A stretch of DNA of 64,000 bases from Tistlia consotensis USBA 355 (lineage in GTDB: Bacteria; Pseudomonadota; Alphaproteobacteria; Kiloniellales; DSM-21159): assembly GCF_900177295.1 (NCBI RefSeq), contig NZ_FWZX01000005.1, forward strand, positions 1-64,000, written 5' to 3'. The translations under genes and the position numbers were made by a program. The notes beneath the pieces were generated by a model. It was given only the letters and a program-made list of their open reading frames with translations. It did not search any database and was not told the origin of the DNA. Below, in pieces: positions 1-8,280 of this stretch; the stretch's first letter is position 1; every line of letters begins with the position of its first letter.

Positions 1-299
1 AGCCGCCCGGTCAGCCACATCACTTCGACATTGCAGCCGGCCTCACGCTCGATGCGCCGGCTCGATTGGACCCGGTTGAGATAGCCGTAGACGTAGAGCT
101 TCAGCAGCACCGCAGGATGATAGCTCGGCCGTCCAGTCGCCGCAGGATCGACACCGCAGAAGCCCAGCGCGGCGAGATCCAGCTCCCCCACGAAAGCATC
201 GATCACCCGAACCGGATTATCCTGGTGCACCCAATCTTCGAGGCTTTCCGGAAACAGTGTCGACTGATTGCGATCCACACCCTCGACAAAGCGCTTCAT
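1..299 (-). CDS. IS5/IS1182-type transposase, N-terminal fragment
   Basis: An ATG at 297-299 opens a leftward frame that runs off the window after about 99 codons. The protein begins MKRFVEGVDRNQSTLFPES and contains the helical N-terminal region of DUF772-type transposases, with phrases such as GRPSYHPAVLLKLYVYGY and SSRRIEREAGCNVEVMWLTG. This region precedes the DDE catalytic domain, which would lie beyond the left edge. The protein would act on the ends of its own element. No frameshift is seen in the visible part, so it could be intact. Family membership at the IS5 versus IS1182 level is inferred from memory of the motif and is not certain. Confidence 0.85.
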   Translation of the reverse strand, partial: MKRFVEGVDRNQSTLFPESLEDWVHQDNPVRVIDAFVGELDLAALGFCGVDPAATGRPSYHPAVLLKLYVYGYLNRVQSSRRIEREAGCNVEVMWLTGR

Positions 300-372
300 C
301 ACCGCCCCCGTCGGCTCCGACGAGGAATCGTAGCAGCCGACGCGTTTTCACACAGCCAGGGTCAAAAGCCGC
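1..372 (-). mobile_element. Right end of an insertion sequence, cut by the window edge
   Basis: The segment holds the 5' part of a transposase gene and its short upstream region. About 50-75 bases upstream of the transposase start there is a less GC-rich stretch (ttttcacacagccag, roughly 345-362) of the kind found near the termini of IS5/IS1182-group elements. The other terminus lies outside the window, so neither the inverted repeats nor a target duplication can be checked. The right boundary is approximate. Confidence 0.5.
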
Positions 373-381
373 CCCCCTCCC

Positions 382-1815
382 CTAACTCTCGAACCGTGTC
401 GCCCCCCGCCGCCGCTCGTCGATCGGCAGCTCCAGGTGCAGCGGCTGGTGGGCCCGCTGGGTGCAGCTCTGGCGGGGGCAGAGGCGGCAGGTGATGCCGA
501 TCGGGGTCACCAGGTCGGGGTCGGAGAGCTGGTAGCGGGCGGCGTAGACCAGCTGCCCGGCGTGCTCGATGGCGCAGCCCAGGCTGACCGCCAGGCGGTT
601 GTCCTGGCTCTGGTGGCCCAGGCTCGGCCGGTCGACCGTGCGGTTGACCGTGAAGTAGCGCGAGCCGTCGGGCATCTCGACGAACTGCGCCAGGATCCGC
701 CCCGGCGTGCGGAACGAGAGGTGCACGTCCCAGCGCGGGCAGGCGCCGCCGTACTCGGCGAGCTGGAAGGAGGTCGCGTTGAAGCGCTTGCCGACGTTGC
801 CGGCCTTGTCGACGCGCAGGAAGAAGAAGGGCACGCCCTGGGCGCCCTCGCGCTGCAGGGTCGTGACCCGGTGGCAGACCTGCTCGTAGGTCACGCCGAA
901 GCGCGCGGCCAGCAGGTCGAGGTCGTAGCGGGTCGCCCGCGCCTCGGCGAGGAAGGCGGCATAGGGCATGACGACCGCGGCGGCGAAGTAGTTGGCCAGC
1001 TCGACCCGGCAGCGCGCCTGCTCGCGCGCGCCGGTGATGCCCCCGCCGGTGATGTCGGCGCCGGCGATCACCGCGTCGATCGCCTCGCGGTACTCCAGCA
1101 GGCCGGTGACGTGGATCAGCTGGAAGACCTTGTTCGGATAGTCCAGGCCGTCCGACAGCAGCAGCCGGCCGCCGGCCTCGTCGTAGAGGCGCAGGGCGTG
1201 CGGCAGCGCGTCGACCGGCACCGAGCGGACCTCGATGCCCAGGCGCTGCTCGAGGCGGCGCTTCAGGAAGCCGTAGAAGGCCGCGGTATCGATCTCTTCG
1301 CCGCCGCGGAAGGCCTCGGCCGCCTCCTCCAGGATCGGGAAGTGGTTGCGGTGCCGGCGGAACAGGTCGTGGACCACGGTCTCAGGGCTGGCGGTCAGCA
1401 GGCGGTCGAGGTCGCCGACGCCGGCCCGCCCGACCGACAGCAGGCGCTCGCCGAGCGCCTGGTAGGCCTTGTGCAGGACCAGCAGGCTGCGCGCCAGGCC
1501 GGGGCTGTGGTCGAGGGCGGCGCGCAGCTCCTGCAGGTCCGGCCGCTCGGCGTCGAAGACCGGGTCCTGCAGCGCGCTGCGCAGGTCGGCCAGCAGGCTG
1601 GCGGAATCGTCCTCGACCAGCTCGCGCCAGTCGACGCCGTAGGTCTCGGAGAGGCGCAGCAGGACCTGCACCGAGAGGCTGCGCTGGTTGTTCTCCAGCA
1701 GGTTGACGTAGGCCGGGCTGACGCCCAGGGCGGCGGCCATCCCGGCCTGGGTCTGCCGGCGCTCGCGGCGCAGCTGGCGCAGCCGCGGCCCGACGAAGGT
1801 CTTGCGCGGCGCCAT
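382..1815 (-). CDS. ScfR/RamB-like transcriptional regulator (XRE HTH + ImmA/IrrE-like + DUF2083)
   Basis: This 477-residue cytoplasmic regulator has three parts. An N-terminal XRE-type helix-turn-helix covers about residues 10-65 and includes VSPAYVNLLENNQRSLS. The middle is a long helical and ImmA/IrrE-like region, with ELANYFAAAVVMPYAAFL where the peptidase-like domain normally begins. The C-terminus is of DUF2083 type and carries CRLCPRQSCTQRAHQP. The length fits the ScfR/RamB/PrpR-like group, which controls acetate, propionate or glyoxylate-cycle genes in response to acyl-CoA levels. The HExxH zinc motif of true ImmA peptidases is not seen, as is usual for this group. The gene is divergent from the serine-glyoxylate aminotransferase, which it may control; that is inference from position. 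An 11-bp palindrome lies just upstream of its start. Confidence 0.88.
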   Translation of the reverse strand: MAPRKTFVGPRLRQLRRERRQTQAGMAAALGVSPAYVNLLENNQRSLSVQVLLRLSETYGVDWRELVEDDSASLLADLRSALQDPVFDAERPDLQELRAALDHSPGLARSLLVLHKAYQALGERLLSVGRAGVGDLDRLLTASPETVVHDLFRRHRNHFPILEEAAEAFRGGEEIDTAAFYGFLKRRLEQRLGIEVRSVPVDALPHALRLYDEAGGRLLLSDGLDYPNKVFQLIHVTGLLEYREAIDAVIAGADITGGGITGAREQARCRVELANYFAAAVVMPYAAFLAEARATRYDLDLLAARFGVTYEQVCHRVTTLQREGAQGVPFFFLRVDKAGNVGKRFNATSFQLAEYGGACPRWDVHLSFRTPGRILAQFVEMPDGSRYFTVNRTVDRPSLGHQSQDNRLAVSLGCAIEHAGQLVYAARYQLSDPDLVTPIGITCRLCPRQSCTQRAHQPLHLELPIDERRRGATRFES

Positions 1816-1837
1816 GGCGCGGCCTCCTCCGAGAAGC

Positions 1838-1848
1838 TGTAACTTACA
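1838..1848. promoter_or_regulatory. Palindrome tgtaa-c-ttaca, candidate regulator operator
   Basis: The sequence tgtaacttaca is a perfect 5-bp inverted repeat around one base. It lies 23 bases upstream of the ScfR-like gene start, in a short AT-rich patch of otherwise very GC-rich DNA. XRE regulators commonly bind such short palindromes and repress their own promoter. Binding by this particular regulator is inference. Confidence 0.45.
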
Positions 1849-2018
1849 ACATTACTAATCCGGTTTCGGTAAATCACAAGCCCTTCACATCGACCCCTTT
1901 CGGTTGGCGGCCGGGGGCGCGCCGGTGCTACCCCGGCCCTGTTCCGGTCGGGGCCAGCCCCGGCCCCAGCCCCGAAGGCGGCCGTCCGAGCCGCCGGGCA
2001 GCGAAGGAGGAGGACGCG

Positions 2019-3215
2019 ATGCGCAACGGGATCACCCATCTCTACATCCCCGGGCCGACCAACATCCCCGAGGCGGTCCGCCAAGCCATGAACGTGCCGA
2101 TGCAGGACATGCGGGCCGCCGACTTCGGCGAGCTCACGAAGCCGCTGTTCGAGGGCGTCAGGAAGGTCTTCAAGGCGGAGGCCGGCCGGGTCTTCCTGTT
2201 CCCCTCCTCGGGCAGCGGCGCCTGGGAGGCGGCGATGACCAACACCCTCAGCCCCGGCGACCGGGTGCTGATGGCCTCCTACGGCCAGTTCTCGCAGCTC
2301 TGGGTGCAGATGGCCGCGAGTCTCGGGCTGCAGGTTGAGTGCCTGGAGGTGCCCTGGGGCGAGGGCGTGCCGCTGGAGGCCTACGAGCAGCGCCTGAAGG
2401 CCGACCGCAGCCACGCCATCAAGGCGGTCTTCGTGACCCACAACGAGACCGCGACCGGCGTCACCTCCGACGTCGCCGGCGTGCGCGCCGCGCTCGACGC
2501 CGCCGGCCACCCGGCCCTGCTGTTCGTCGACGGCGTCAGCTCGATCGGCTCGATCGACTTCCGCCAGGACGACTGGGGCGTCGACCTGGCGGTCGCCGGC
2601 TCGCAGAAGGGCTTCATGCTGCCGGCCGGCCTCAGCCTGATCGGGGTCAGCGACAAGGCGCTGGAGGCCTCGAAGGGCGCGACCCTGCGGCGCTGCTACT
2701 TCGACTTCGCCGACATGGCGAAGATGAACGCCGAGGGCTTCTTCCCCTACACGCCGCCGACCCAGCTGTTCCACGGCCTGAAGGCCTCGCTGGCGCTGCT
2801 CTTCGAGGAGGGGCTGGACCAGGTCTTCGCCCGCCACGCGCGGCTCGCCGAGGGCGTGCGCCGCGGCGTCGCCGCCTGGGGCCTGGAGCTCTGCGCCGCC
2901 CATCCGCGCTGGTACTCCGACACGGTCAGCGCCGTGCGGGTGCCCGCCGGGGTCGACGCCAGGGAGGTGATCCGCCTGGGCTACCAGCGCTACCGCACCT
3001 CCTTCGGCAGCGGCCTCGGCCCGCTCGCCGGCAAGGTCTTCCGCATCGGCCACCTGGGCGACCTCAACGAGGTCATGTGCCTGGCGGCGCTGGCCTCAGC
3101 CGAGATGGCCCTGCTCGACGCCGGCGCCGACCTCGAGGCCGGCAGCGGCGTCGCCGCCGCCCAGGCCTGGTACCGCGAGGCCGCGGCCCAGCAGGTCAGG
3201 CTGGCCGCGGAGTAG
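2019..3215 (+). CDS. Serine-glyoxylate aminotransferase (class V, PLP-dependent)
   Basis: The 398-residue protein belongs to the class V aminotransferases that transfer the amino group of serine or alanine to glyoxylate. It begins with the family phrase HLYIPGPTNIPEAV. The cofactor lysine is K197 in AGSQKGFMLPAG, and the phosphate-binding loop is near FPSSGSGAWEAA (about residues 61-72). The product would be hydroxypyruvate and glycine, feeding the serine cycle or photorespiratory-type glyoxylate disposal. A strong ribosome-binding site (aaggaggagga) precedes the ATG. Fragments of its 3' end recur at 8563-8748 and 9717-9763. The second source gene of the chimeric pseudogene, the FAD/Fe-S oxidoreductase at 9969, oxidises 2-hydroxy acids, which suggests that the two once stood next to each other. 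Confidence 0.93.
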   Translation: MRNGITHLYIPGPTNIPEAVRQAMNVPMQDMRAADFGELTKPLFEGVRKVFKAEAGRVFLFPSSGSGAWEAAMTNTLSPGDRVLMASYGQFSQLWVQMAASLGLQVECLEVPWGEGVPLEAYEQRLKADRSHAIKAVFVTHNETATGVTSDVAGVRAALDAAGHPALLFVDGVSSIGSIDFRQDDWGVDLAVAGSQKGFMLPAGLSLIGVSDKALEASKGATLRRCYFDFADMAKMNAEGFFPYTPPTQLFHGLKASLALLFEEGLDQVFARHARLAEGVRRGVAAWGLELCAAHPRWYSDTVSAVRVPAGVDAREVIRLGYQRYRTSFGSGLGPLAGKVFRIGHLGDLNEVMCLAALASAEMALLDAGADLEAGSGVAAAQAWYREAAAQQVRLAAE

Positions 3216-3249
3216 GCCGAAGCGCTCGTGCCGACTTCGCTCCGCCCCT

Positions 3250-3323
3250 CGACAGGCTCGGGACGAAGCGAAGGGGGGCGCGGGGAGCCATGGGCTCCCC
3301 TTCGCTTCATGGTGAGCCTGTCG
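3250..3323. repeat. REP-like nested inverted repeat, copy 1
   Basis: The outer arms cgacaggctc (3250-3259) and gagcctgtcg (3314-3323) enclose an inner palindrome ggggagcc-atg-ggctcccc (3282-3300). The whole unit can fold into a long hairpin between two convergent genes, the aminotransferase and ppk2, and could end transcription from both sides. Related units occur at 9794-9858 and 13193-13276. Confidence 0.75.
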
Positions 3324-3391
3324 AACCATGGAGCGAAAGCCGTGCCGCCAGCCTTTCCGAAACGCCGTCCGCGATGCCGCGCCCGGCCCGG

Positions 3392-4228
3392 CTACTCGGT
3401 GCGCCCGGCGAGGCTGTCGAGCAGGCTGTCGGGCAGATCGAACTCGTCGCGGGCCGCGGCGAGGGTGCGCTCGTCGAGCGTCGGCGGCGCGAGGTCGACG
3501 CCGCGCCCGAGGCAGCGGACGATCTCGCCCAGCGCGGCGATGCGCGCGTGCTTCTTGTCGTTGGCGGCGACCAGCGTCCAGGGCGCGTGGCGGGTCGAGG
3601 TCCGCTCGATCATCTCGTTGATCGCGTCCTCGTAGTCCGGCCAGCGGCCCCGGTTGCGAAAGTCCTCGTAGGTCAGCTTCCAGCGCTTCAGGGGATCGGT
3701 GAGCCGTCTCTCGAAGCGCTTCAGCTGCTCCTCGGGCGTGATGTGGAAGAACAGCTTGACGACGCGCGTGCCGTCGTCGCCCAGCATGCGCTCGAAGTCG
3801 TTGATCTCGCGGTAGGCGGCCTGCCAGCGCGACTTCGGGGTCAGGTTCTCGACCCGCTCGACCAGCACCCGGCCGTACCAGGAGCGGTCGAAGGCCGAGA
3901 TCGCGCCGTTCGGCGGCAGGCGCTCCATGAAGCGGGCCAGGAAATGCCGCTCCAGGTAGTAGCGGCGCGGTGCGCCGATCGTCCAGACCTTGAAGCTGCG
4001 CGGATCGAGGGCCTCGGAGATGCGCCGGATCGTGCCGCCCTTGCCGGCGGCGTCCCAGCCCTCGAAGACGATCGCGGCGGAGTTGCCCGAGAAAAGATAG
4101 GACTGCTGGATCAGCCGCAGCCGCTCCTGCAGGCGCCGGAGCTTCTTCTCGTAGCTCTTCCGGTCGAGCGCGAGGCTCATGTCGAGGCGGTCGAGCGGGC
4201 GCTTCCCGCTCTTGCCGGCCTCCTTCAT
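3392..4228 (-). CDS. ppk2: Polyphosphate kinase 2 family protein
   Basis: This 278-residue soluble protein is a PPK2-family nucleotide phosphotransferase, which moves phosphate between polyphosphate and nucleoside mono- or diphosphates. The Walker A loop is in EGWDAAGKGGTIRR (about residues 57-70). The lid and Walker B phrase FDRSWYGRVLVERVE follows at about 113-127, and KLFFHITPEEQLKRF lies further on. The size is that of a single-domain PPK2. It is transcribed away from the phosphate transporter genes across a 225-bp divergent promoter holding a Pho-box-like site, so it probably serves phosphate storage or retrieval. Whether it prefers AMP, ADP or GDP cannot be told from the sequence alone. 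Confidence 0.92.
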   Translation of the reverse strand: MKEAGKSGKRPLDRLDMSLALDRKSYEKKLRRLQERLRLIQQSYLFSGNSAAIVFEGWDAAGKGGTIRRISEALDPRSFKVWTIGAPRRYYLERHFLARFMERLPPNGAISAFDRSWYGRVLVERVENLTPKSRWQAAYREINDFERMLGDDGTRVVKLFFHITPEEQLKRFERRLTDPLKRWKLTYEDFRNRGRWPDYEDAINEMIERTSTRHAPWTLVAANDKKHARIAALGEIVRCLGRGVDLAPPTLDERTLAAARDEFDLPDSLLDSLAGRTE

Positions 4229-4342
4229 CGGCGCCGTCCCCCGCGAGCCCTCTGCCGCCCCGTCGGTGCCATCCGGCGCCCCCTCCTGCGGTTCCGCCCC
4301 GCTGCCGTCTTCGTCGCCCGGCCGAACAGCATGGTAGCCTGA

Positions 4343-4360
4343 TTGTCACAGAACTGACAT
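4343..4360. promoter_or_regulatory. Pho-box-like site between ppk2 and the PiT transporter
   Basis: The site reads ttgtcac-agaa-ctgacat, two heptamers separated by 4 bases. This matches the spacing and most bases of the PhoB-binding pho box (CTGTCAT repeats on an 11-bp period). It sits in the divergent intergenic region, 94 bases before the pit start and 115 bases before the ppk2 start. Control by PhoB is inferred from the match and from the phosphate-related neighbours. Confidence 0.5.
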
Positions 4361-4453
4361 ATCGCATGGCTGCGCCACGACGACGGCTGCTGGAGTCCGG
4401 CGCAGGGCGGCGCCGCCCGGCGGGGATCAAGGGGAAGGGCCAGGGGCCGGCTG

Positions 4454-6028
4454 ATGACCGACGACGTTCCGAACGTCCGGAAGATCGAAGAGGCGCTGCT
4501 GGTCAACCGCGGCGAGCTGTTCCGCTTCGGCACGGCGCTGCTCTTCATCATCGTGATCATGCTCTACAGCCTGTCGCAGGGCTTCGCCGGGGCGCACGCT
4601 CCGCTGGTCACCGCGGCCGCCATGATCGGCGGCTACATGGCGCTGAACATCGGCGCCAACGACGTCGCGAACAACGTCGGCCCGGCGGTCGGGTCCCGGG
4701 CGCTCACCCTGGCCGGCGCGATCGTCATCGCCGCGATCTTCGAGGCCTCGGGCGCGCTGATCGCCGGCGGCGACGTCGTCGGCACGATCAAGAACGGCAT
4801 CATCGACCCGGCGCTGATCAAGGACGGCCCGACCTTCGTCTGGCTGATGATCGCCGCCCTGCTCGCCGCGGCGCTCTGGCTGAACCTGGCGACCGCGATC
4901 GGCGCGCCGGTCTCGACCACCCACGCCATCGTCGGCGGCGTCCTCGGGGCGGGCATCGCGGCCGGCGGCTGGGGCATCGCCGACTGGAGCGAGGTCGGCC
5001 GCATCGCCGCCTCCTGGGTGCTGTCGCCGGTCTTGGGCGGCATCATCGCCGCGGCCTTCCTCTACCTGATCAAGCGGCGCATCACCTACCAGGCGGACAT
5101 CCTCGCCGCGGCACGGCGGACGGTGCCCTGGCTGGTCGCGGTCATGGCCTGGTCCTTCACCACCTACCTGCTGATGAAGGGGCTGTCGCACGTCTGGAAG
5201 ATCGGCTTCCCGGCGGCGGCGGCGGCCGGGCTGGTCGTCGCGCTGCTCGTCCTCGTCGCGGTCCGCCGCCACGTCGCGCGGGCCGCGCCGCGGCTGCCGA
5301 ACAGCAAGGGCGGCGTCAACGAGCTGTTCACCGTGCCGCTGGTCTTCGCCGCCGCCCTGCTGAGCTTCGCGCACGGCGGCAACGACGTCGCCAACGCCGT
5401 CGGGCCGCTGGCCGGCATCAGCGAGGCGGTCAGCTCGGGCGGCACGGCGACCAGCGCGCCGATCCCGCTCTGGGTGATGCTGGTCGGCGCCGGCGGCATC
5501 GTCCTGGGCTTGGCGCTCTACGGTCCGAAGCTGATCCGCACGGTCGGCTCGGAGATCACCGAGCTCGACCGCACGCGGGCCTTCTGCATCGCGCTGTCGG
5601 CCGCGCTCACGGTGATCCTCGCCTCGCAGCTCGGCCTGCCGGTCAGCTCGACCCATATCGCCGTCGGCGGCGTCTTCGGCGTCGGCTTCCTGCGCGAGTA
5701 CCTGAAGGTCAGCTACGCGCGCATGATCGAGGAGATCCGCTCGCACCACCACGACGCCGAGGAGCCGGCGGTCGAGGACTTCCTGGCGCGCTTCGAGGCG
5801 GCGACGGTCGAGCAGCGGAGCCTGATGCTGCGCGAGCTCAAGCGGCAGAAGGGCCCGCCGCACCTCTACAAGAAGGAGAGGAAGGGGCTGAGGAGCCTCA
5901 ACCGCATCGAGCTGGTCAAGCGCTCGCTCCTGCTCCGGATCGCCGCGGCCTGGGTGATCACCCTGCCCGCGACGGCCGTGGCGGGCGCGATCTTCTTCTT
6001 CACGATCCGCGGGGCGATGCTGCCATGA
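4454..6028 (+). CDS. pit: PiT-family inorganic phosphate transporter
   Basis: The 524-residue inner-membrane protein has the two duplicated PiT signatures: IGANDVANNVGPAVGS near residues 73-88 and HGGNDVANAVGPLAG near 309-323. Each half also carries the VSTTHA/VSSTHIAVGG motif of the cation-phosphate symporters. Ten or more hydrophobic segments are visible. A charged cytoplasmic stretch (about 420-490) precedes a last membrane helix. It imports phosphate, or metal-phosphate, with protons or cations. Its stop overlaps the next start in an ATGA arrangement, so it is cotranscribed with the stress-protein gene. The candidate pho box upstream suggests induction in phosphate shortage. Confidence 0.93.
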   Translation: MTDDVPNVRKIEEALLVNRGELFRFGTALLFIIVIMLYSLSQGFAGAHAPLVTAAAMIGGYMALNIGANDVANNVGPAVGSRALTLAGAIVIAAIFEASGALIAGGDVVGTIKNGIIDPALIKDGPTFVWLMIAALLAAALWLNLATAIGAPVSTTHAIVGGVLGAGIAAGGWGIADWSEVGRIAASWVLSPVLGGIIAAAFLYLIKRRITYQADILAAARRTVPWLVAVMAWSFTTYLLMKGLSHVWKIGFPAAAAAGLVVALLVLVAVRRHVARAAPRLPNSKGGVNELFTVPLVFAAALLSFAHGGNDVANAVGPLAGISEAVSSGGTATSAPIPLWVMLVGAGGIVLGLALYGPKLIRTVGSEITELDRTRAFCIALSAALTVILASQLGLPVSSTHIAVGGVFGVGFLREYLKVSYARMIEEIRSHHHDAEEPAVEDFLARFEAATVEQRSLMLRELKRQKGPPHLYKKERKGLRSLNRIELVKRSLLLRIAAAWVITLPATAVAGAIFFFTIRGAMLP

Positions 6029-6486
6029 CCGGCGTGATCCTCTGCGCGGTCGACTTCTCGCCGGACTCCGAGGCGGCGCTGCTCTGGGCCTGCCGGCAGG
6101 CCGAGCTGACCGGCGCCCGGCCGGTGCTGCTGCACGTCGTCCACGACCCCGCCTCCAGCCCGGGCTTCTACCGGACGCTCGAGGGCGACTGGCTGAGGCC
6201 GATGGTCACGGTCGCCGAGGAGATGATGGCCGACTTCCTGGCGAAGATGCGCGGCGAGCATCCCGAGACGCCGGCCCTCGCGACCATCGAGACGCGGCTC
6301 GTCCCGGGCCTGCCGCCGGGGCGCATCGTCGAGACCGCGGCGGAGCTCGGCGCCGAGCTGGTGGTGGTCGGCAGCCGGGGGCGCACCGGCCTGTCGCACA
6401 TCCTGCTCGGCTCGGTCGCCGAGCGCGTCGTGCAGACGGCGCCGATGCCGGTCACGGTGGTCAAGGCCGACGGGACCGCGACGTGA
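6025..6486 (+). CDS. Universal stress protein, single UspA domain
   Basis: This 153-residue cytoplasmic protein is a single UspA fold. It opens with ILCAVDFSPDSEAALLWA and closes with the nucleotide-binding phrase VVVGSRGRTGLSHILLGSVAERVV (about residues 112-135), matching the G2xG9G(S/T) ATP-binding pattern. The ATG overlaps the pit stop codon, so translation is coupled to the transporter. Usp domains often accompany transporters and may sense adenine nucleotides. A regulatory role in phosphate uptake is inference from the operon. Confidence 0.92.
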   Translation: MTGVILCAVDFSPDSEAALLWACRQAELTGARPVLLHVVHDPASSPGFYRTLEGDWLRPMVTVAEEMMADFLAKMRGEHPETPALATIETRLVPGLPPGRIVETAAELGAELVVVGSRGRTGLSHILLGSVAERVVQTAPMPVTVVKADGTAT

Positions 6487-6502
6487 CCGGGGGCGCCGCG
6501 AC

Positions 6503-8221
6503 ATGACCGGGGCCGGCGCGGCCACGCTCGACCAGTTCGCGCTCTGGAGCGGGCTGCTCGGCGGGCTCGCCCTCTTCCTCTTCGGCCTCGACCTGATGAC
6601 CGGCGCGCTGAAGCGCACGGCAGGCGACCGGATGCGGACGCTGCTCGGCAAGGTGACCCGCAACCGCCTCGCCGGCGTCGCCGTGGGCGCCCTGGTCACC
6701 GGCATCGTCAACTCCTCCTCCGTGACCACGGTCATCCTGGTCGGCTTCATCTCGGCCGGCATGCTGTCGATGGCGCAGAGCGTCAGCATCATCATGGGCG
6801 CGAACATCGGCAGCACGGTGACCGCGCAGATCCTGGCCTTCAACGTGACCCGCTTCGCGCTGCCGCTGGTCACGCTGGGCTTCCTGGTCGCCTTCCTGTC
6901 GAAGGACGAGGACCGGCAGGACTACGGCCGGATCCTGCTGGGCGCCGGCCTGGTCTTCTACGGCATGGGCGTGATGAGCACGGCGATGGCGCCGCTGCGG
7001 CTCTATCCGCCCTTCGTCACCTTCCTCGGCTCGCTCGACTCGCCCCTGCCCGCCGTGCTGGCCGGCGCCGTCTTCACCGCCGTCGTGCAGTCCTCGGCCG
7101 CGACGACCGGCCTCGTCATCGTCCTGGCCGGCCAGGGCCTGATGACCCTGGAGACGGCGATCGCCGTCACCCTCGGCGCCAACATCGGCACCTGCGCGAC
7201 GGCCGGGCTCGCCGCCATCGGCAAGCCGCGCGAGGCGGTCCGGGCCGCCGTCGTCCACGTCCTCTTCAACGTCGTCGGCGTGCTGATCTGGATCGGCTTC
7301 ATCCCCGAGCTGGCCGAGCTGGCGCGCAGCGTCTCGCCCGGCGTCGCCGGCCCGGCCGGCGCCGGGCACGCGGCCGCCGACCTGCCCCGGCAGGTCGCCA
7401 ACGCCCACACCATCTTCAACGTCGCCAACACCCTGCTGCTGGTCGGCTTCACCGCGCAGATCGCGCGGCTGGTCGAGCGGCTCGTGCCCGACCGGCCGCT
7501 CTCGGCGGAGGAGCCGCTGGCGCCGAAGTTCCTGGACGAGAGCCTGCTCTCGACGCCGGCGATGGCGCTGCACAGCGCGCGCTTCGAGCTCGGCCGCATG
7601 GGCGACTACGTCGCCGACATGCTGGACCGGGCGCTGCCGCCGGTGCTGAGCGATTCGCGCAGCGCGCTGACCGCCCTGGCGGCGCTCGACAAGCCGGTCG
7701 ACCGGCTGCACCGGGCCCTGCTCGACTATCTCGGCCGCATCTCGCTCGGCTCGCTCTCCTCGGAGCAGGCCGACAACCTGATGCAGCTGGTCGAGGTCGC
7801 CAACGACCTCGAGCACGTCGCCGACACCATCGCGACGGACATGGTGACCTCGGCGCGCAAGCGCATCGACGAGCGGGGCTCCGTCGTGCCCGACGCCGCC
7901 AAGCGGATCGGCCTCTACCATGCCCAGGTGGCGCGCGCGCTGCGCCAGGCCGTGCGGGCGGTCGTCGAGGAGGACGTCGAGGCCGCCGCCTCGGTGCGCG
8001 GCATGAAGCGCGAGGTGACGGAGATCGCCCACGAGATCAGCCGCGACCGCTTCCGCACCCTGCCCCGCGGGCCGCACGGCCCCGGCGGCCCGGGCGCCAC
8101 CGTCACGGGCTACGTCCGCGAGGTCGAGCTGCTCGAGATCCTCGACGGCGTCTTCAAGATCGCCCGCCGCATCGCGCGCAGCCAGATCCCGCACGCCGAC
8201 AAGGCGGCGCAGCCCGCCTGA
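6503..8221 (+). CDS. Na/Pi cotransporter family protein with C-terminal PhoU-like domain
   Basis: The 572-residue protein has an N-terminal membrane part (about 1-330) with the two NptA/SLC34-type repeats. These are seen in GIVNSSSVTTVILVGF with MGANIGSTVTAQ, and again in VVQSSAATTGLVIVLAG with LGANIGTCATAG. A cytoplasmic helical part follows (about 350-560) that resembles PhoU and would report on or gate uptake. It begins 16 bases after the usp stop and is clearly in the same operon. A second low-cost phosphate importer beside PiT is consistent with a phosphate-homeostasis unit. Confidence 0.9.
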   Translation: MTGAGAATLDQFALWSGLLGGLALFLFGLDLMTGALKRTAGDRMRTLLGKVTRNRLAGVAVGALVTGIVNSSSVTTVILVGFISAGMLSMAQSVSIIMGANIGSTVTAQILAFNVTRFALPLVTLGFLVAFLSKDEDRQDYGRILLGAGLVFYGMGVMSTAMAPLRLYPPFVTFLGSLDSPLPAVLAGAVFTAVVQSSAATTGLVIVLAGQGLMTLETAIAVTLGANIGTCATAGLAAIGKPREAVRAAVVHVLFNVVGVLIWIGFIPELAELARSVSPGVAGPAGAGHAAADLPRQVANAHTIFNVANTLLLVGFTAQIARLVERLVPDRPLSAEEPLAPKFLDESLLSTPAMALHSARFELGRMGDYVADMLDRALPPVLSDSRSALTALAALDKPVDRLHRALLDYLGRISLGSLSSEQADNLMQLVEVANDLEHVADTIATDMVTSARKRIDERGSVVPDAAKRIGLYHAQVARALRQAVRAVVEEDVEAAASVRGMKREVTEIAHEISRDRFRTLPRGPHGPGGPGATVTGYVREVELLEILDGVFKIARRIARSQIPHADKAAQPA

Positions 8222-8280
8222 GCGCCGGCGGCGGCCGGCCGCTGCGGGCAAGGCACCCCTGCCCTGGCGGGGTTGGGCAA

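Noticed and set aside
436-1842. Long open frame on the plus strand opposite the ScfR-like regulator, and many similar long antisense frames across the window.
   Set aside because: In DNA this GC-rich, stop codons are rare in shadow frames. The products are Arg/Gly/Ala/Pro-rich without domains, and the opposite strand carries well-recognised genes.
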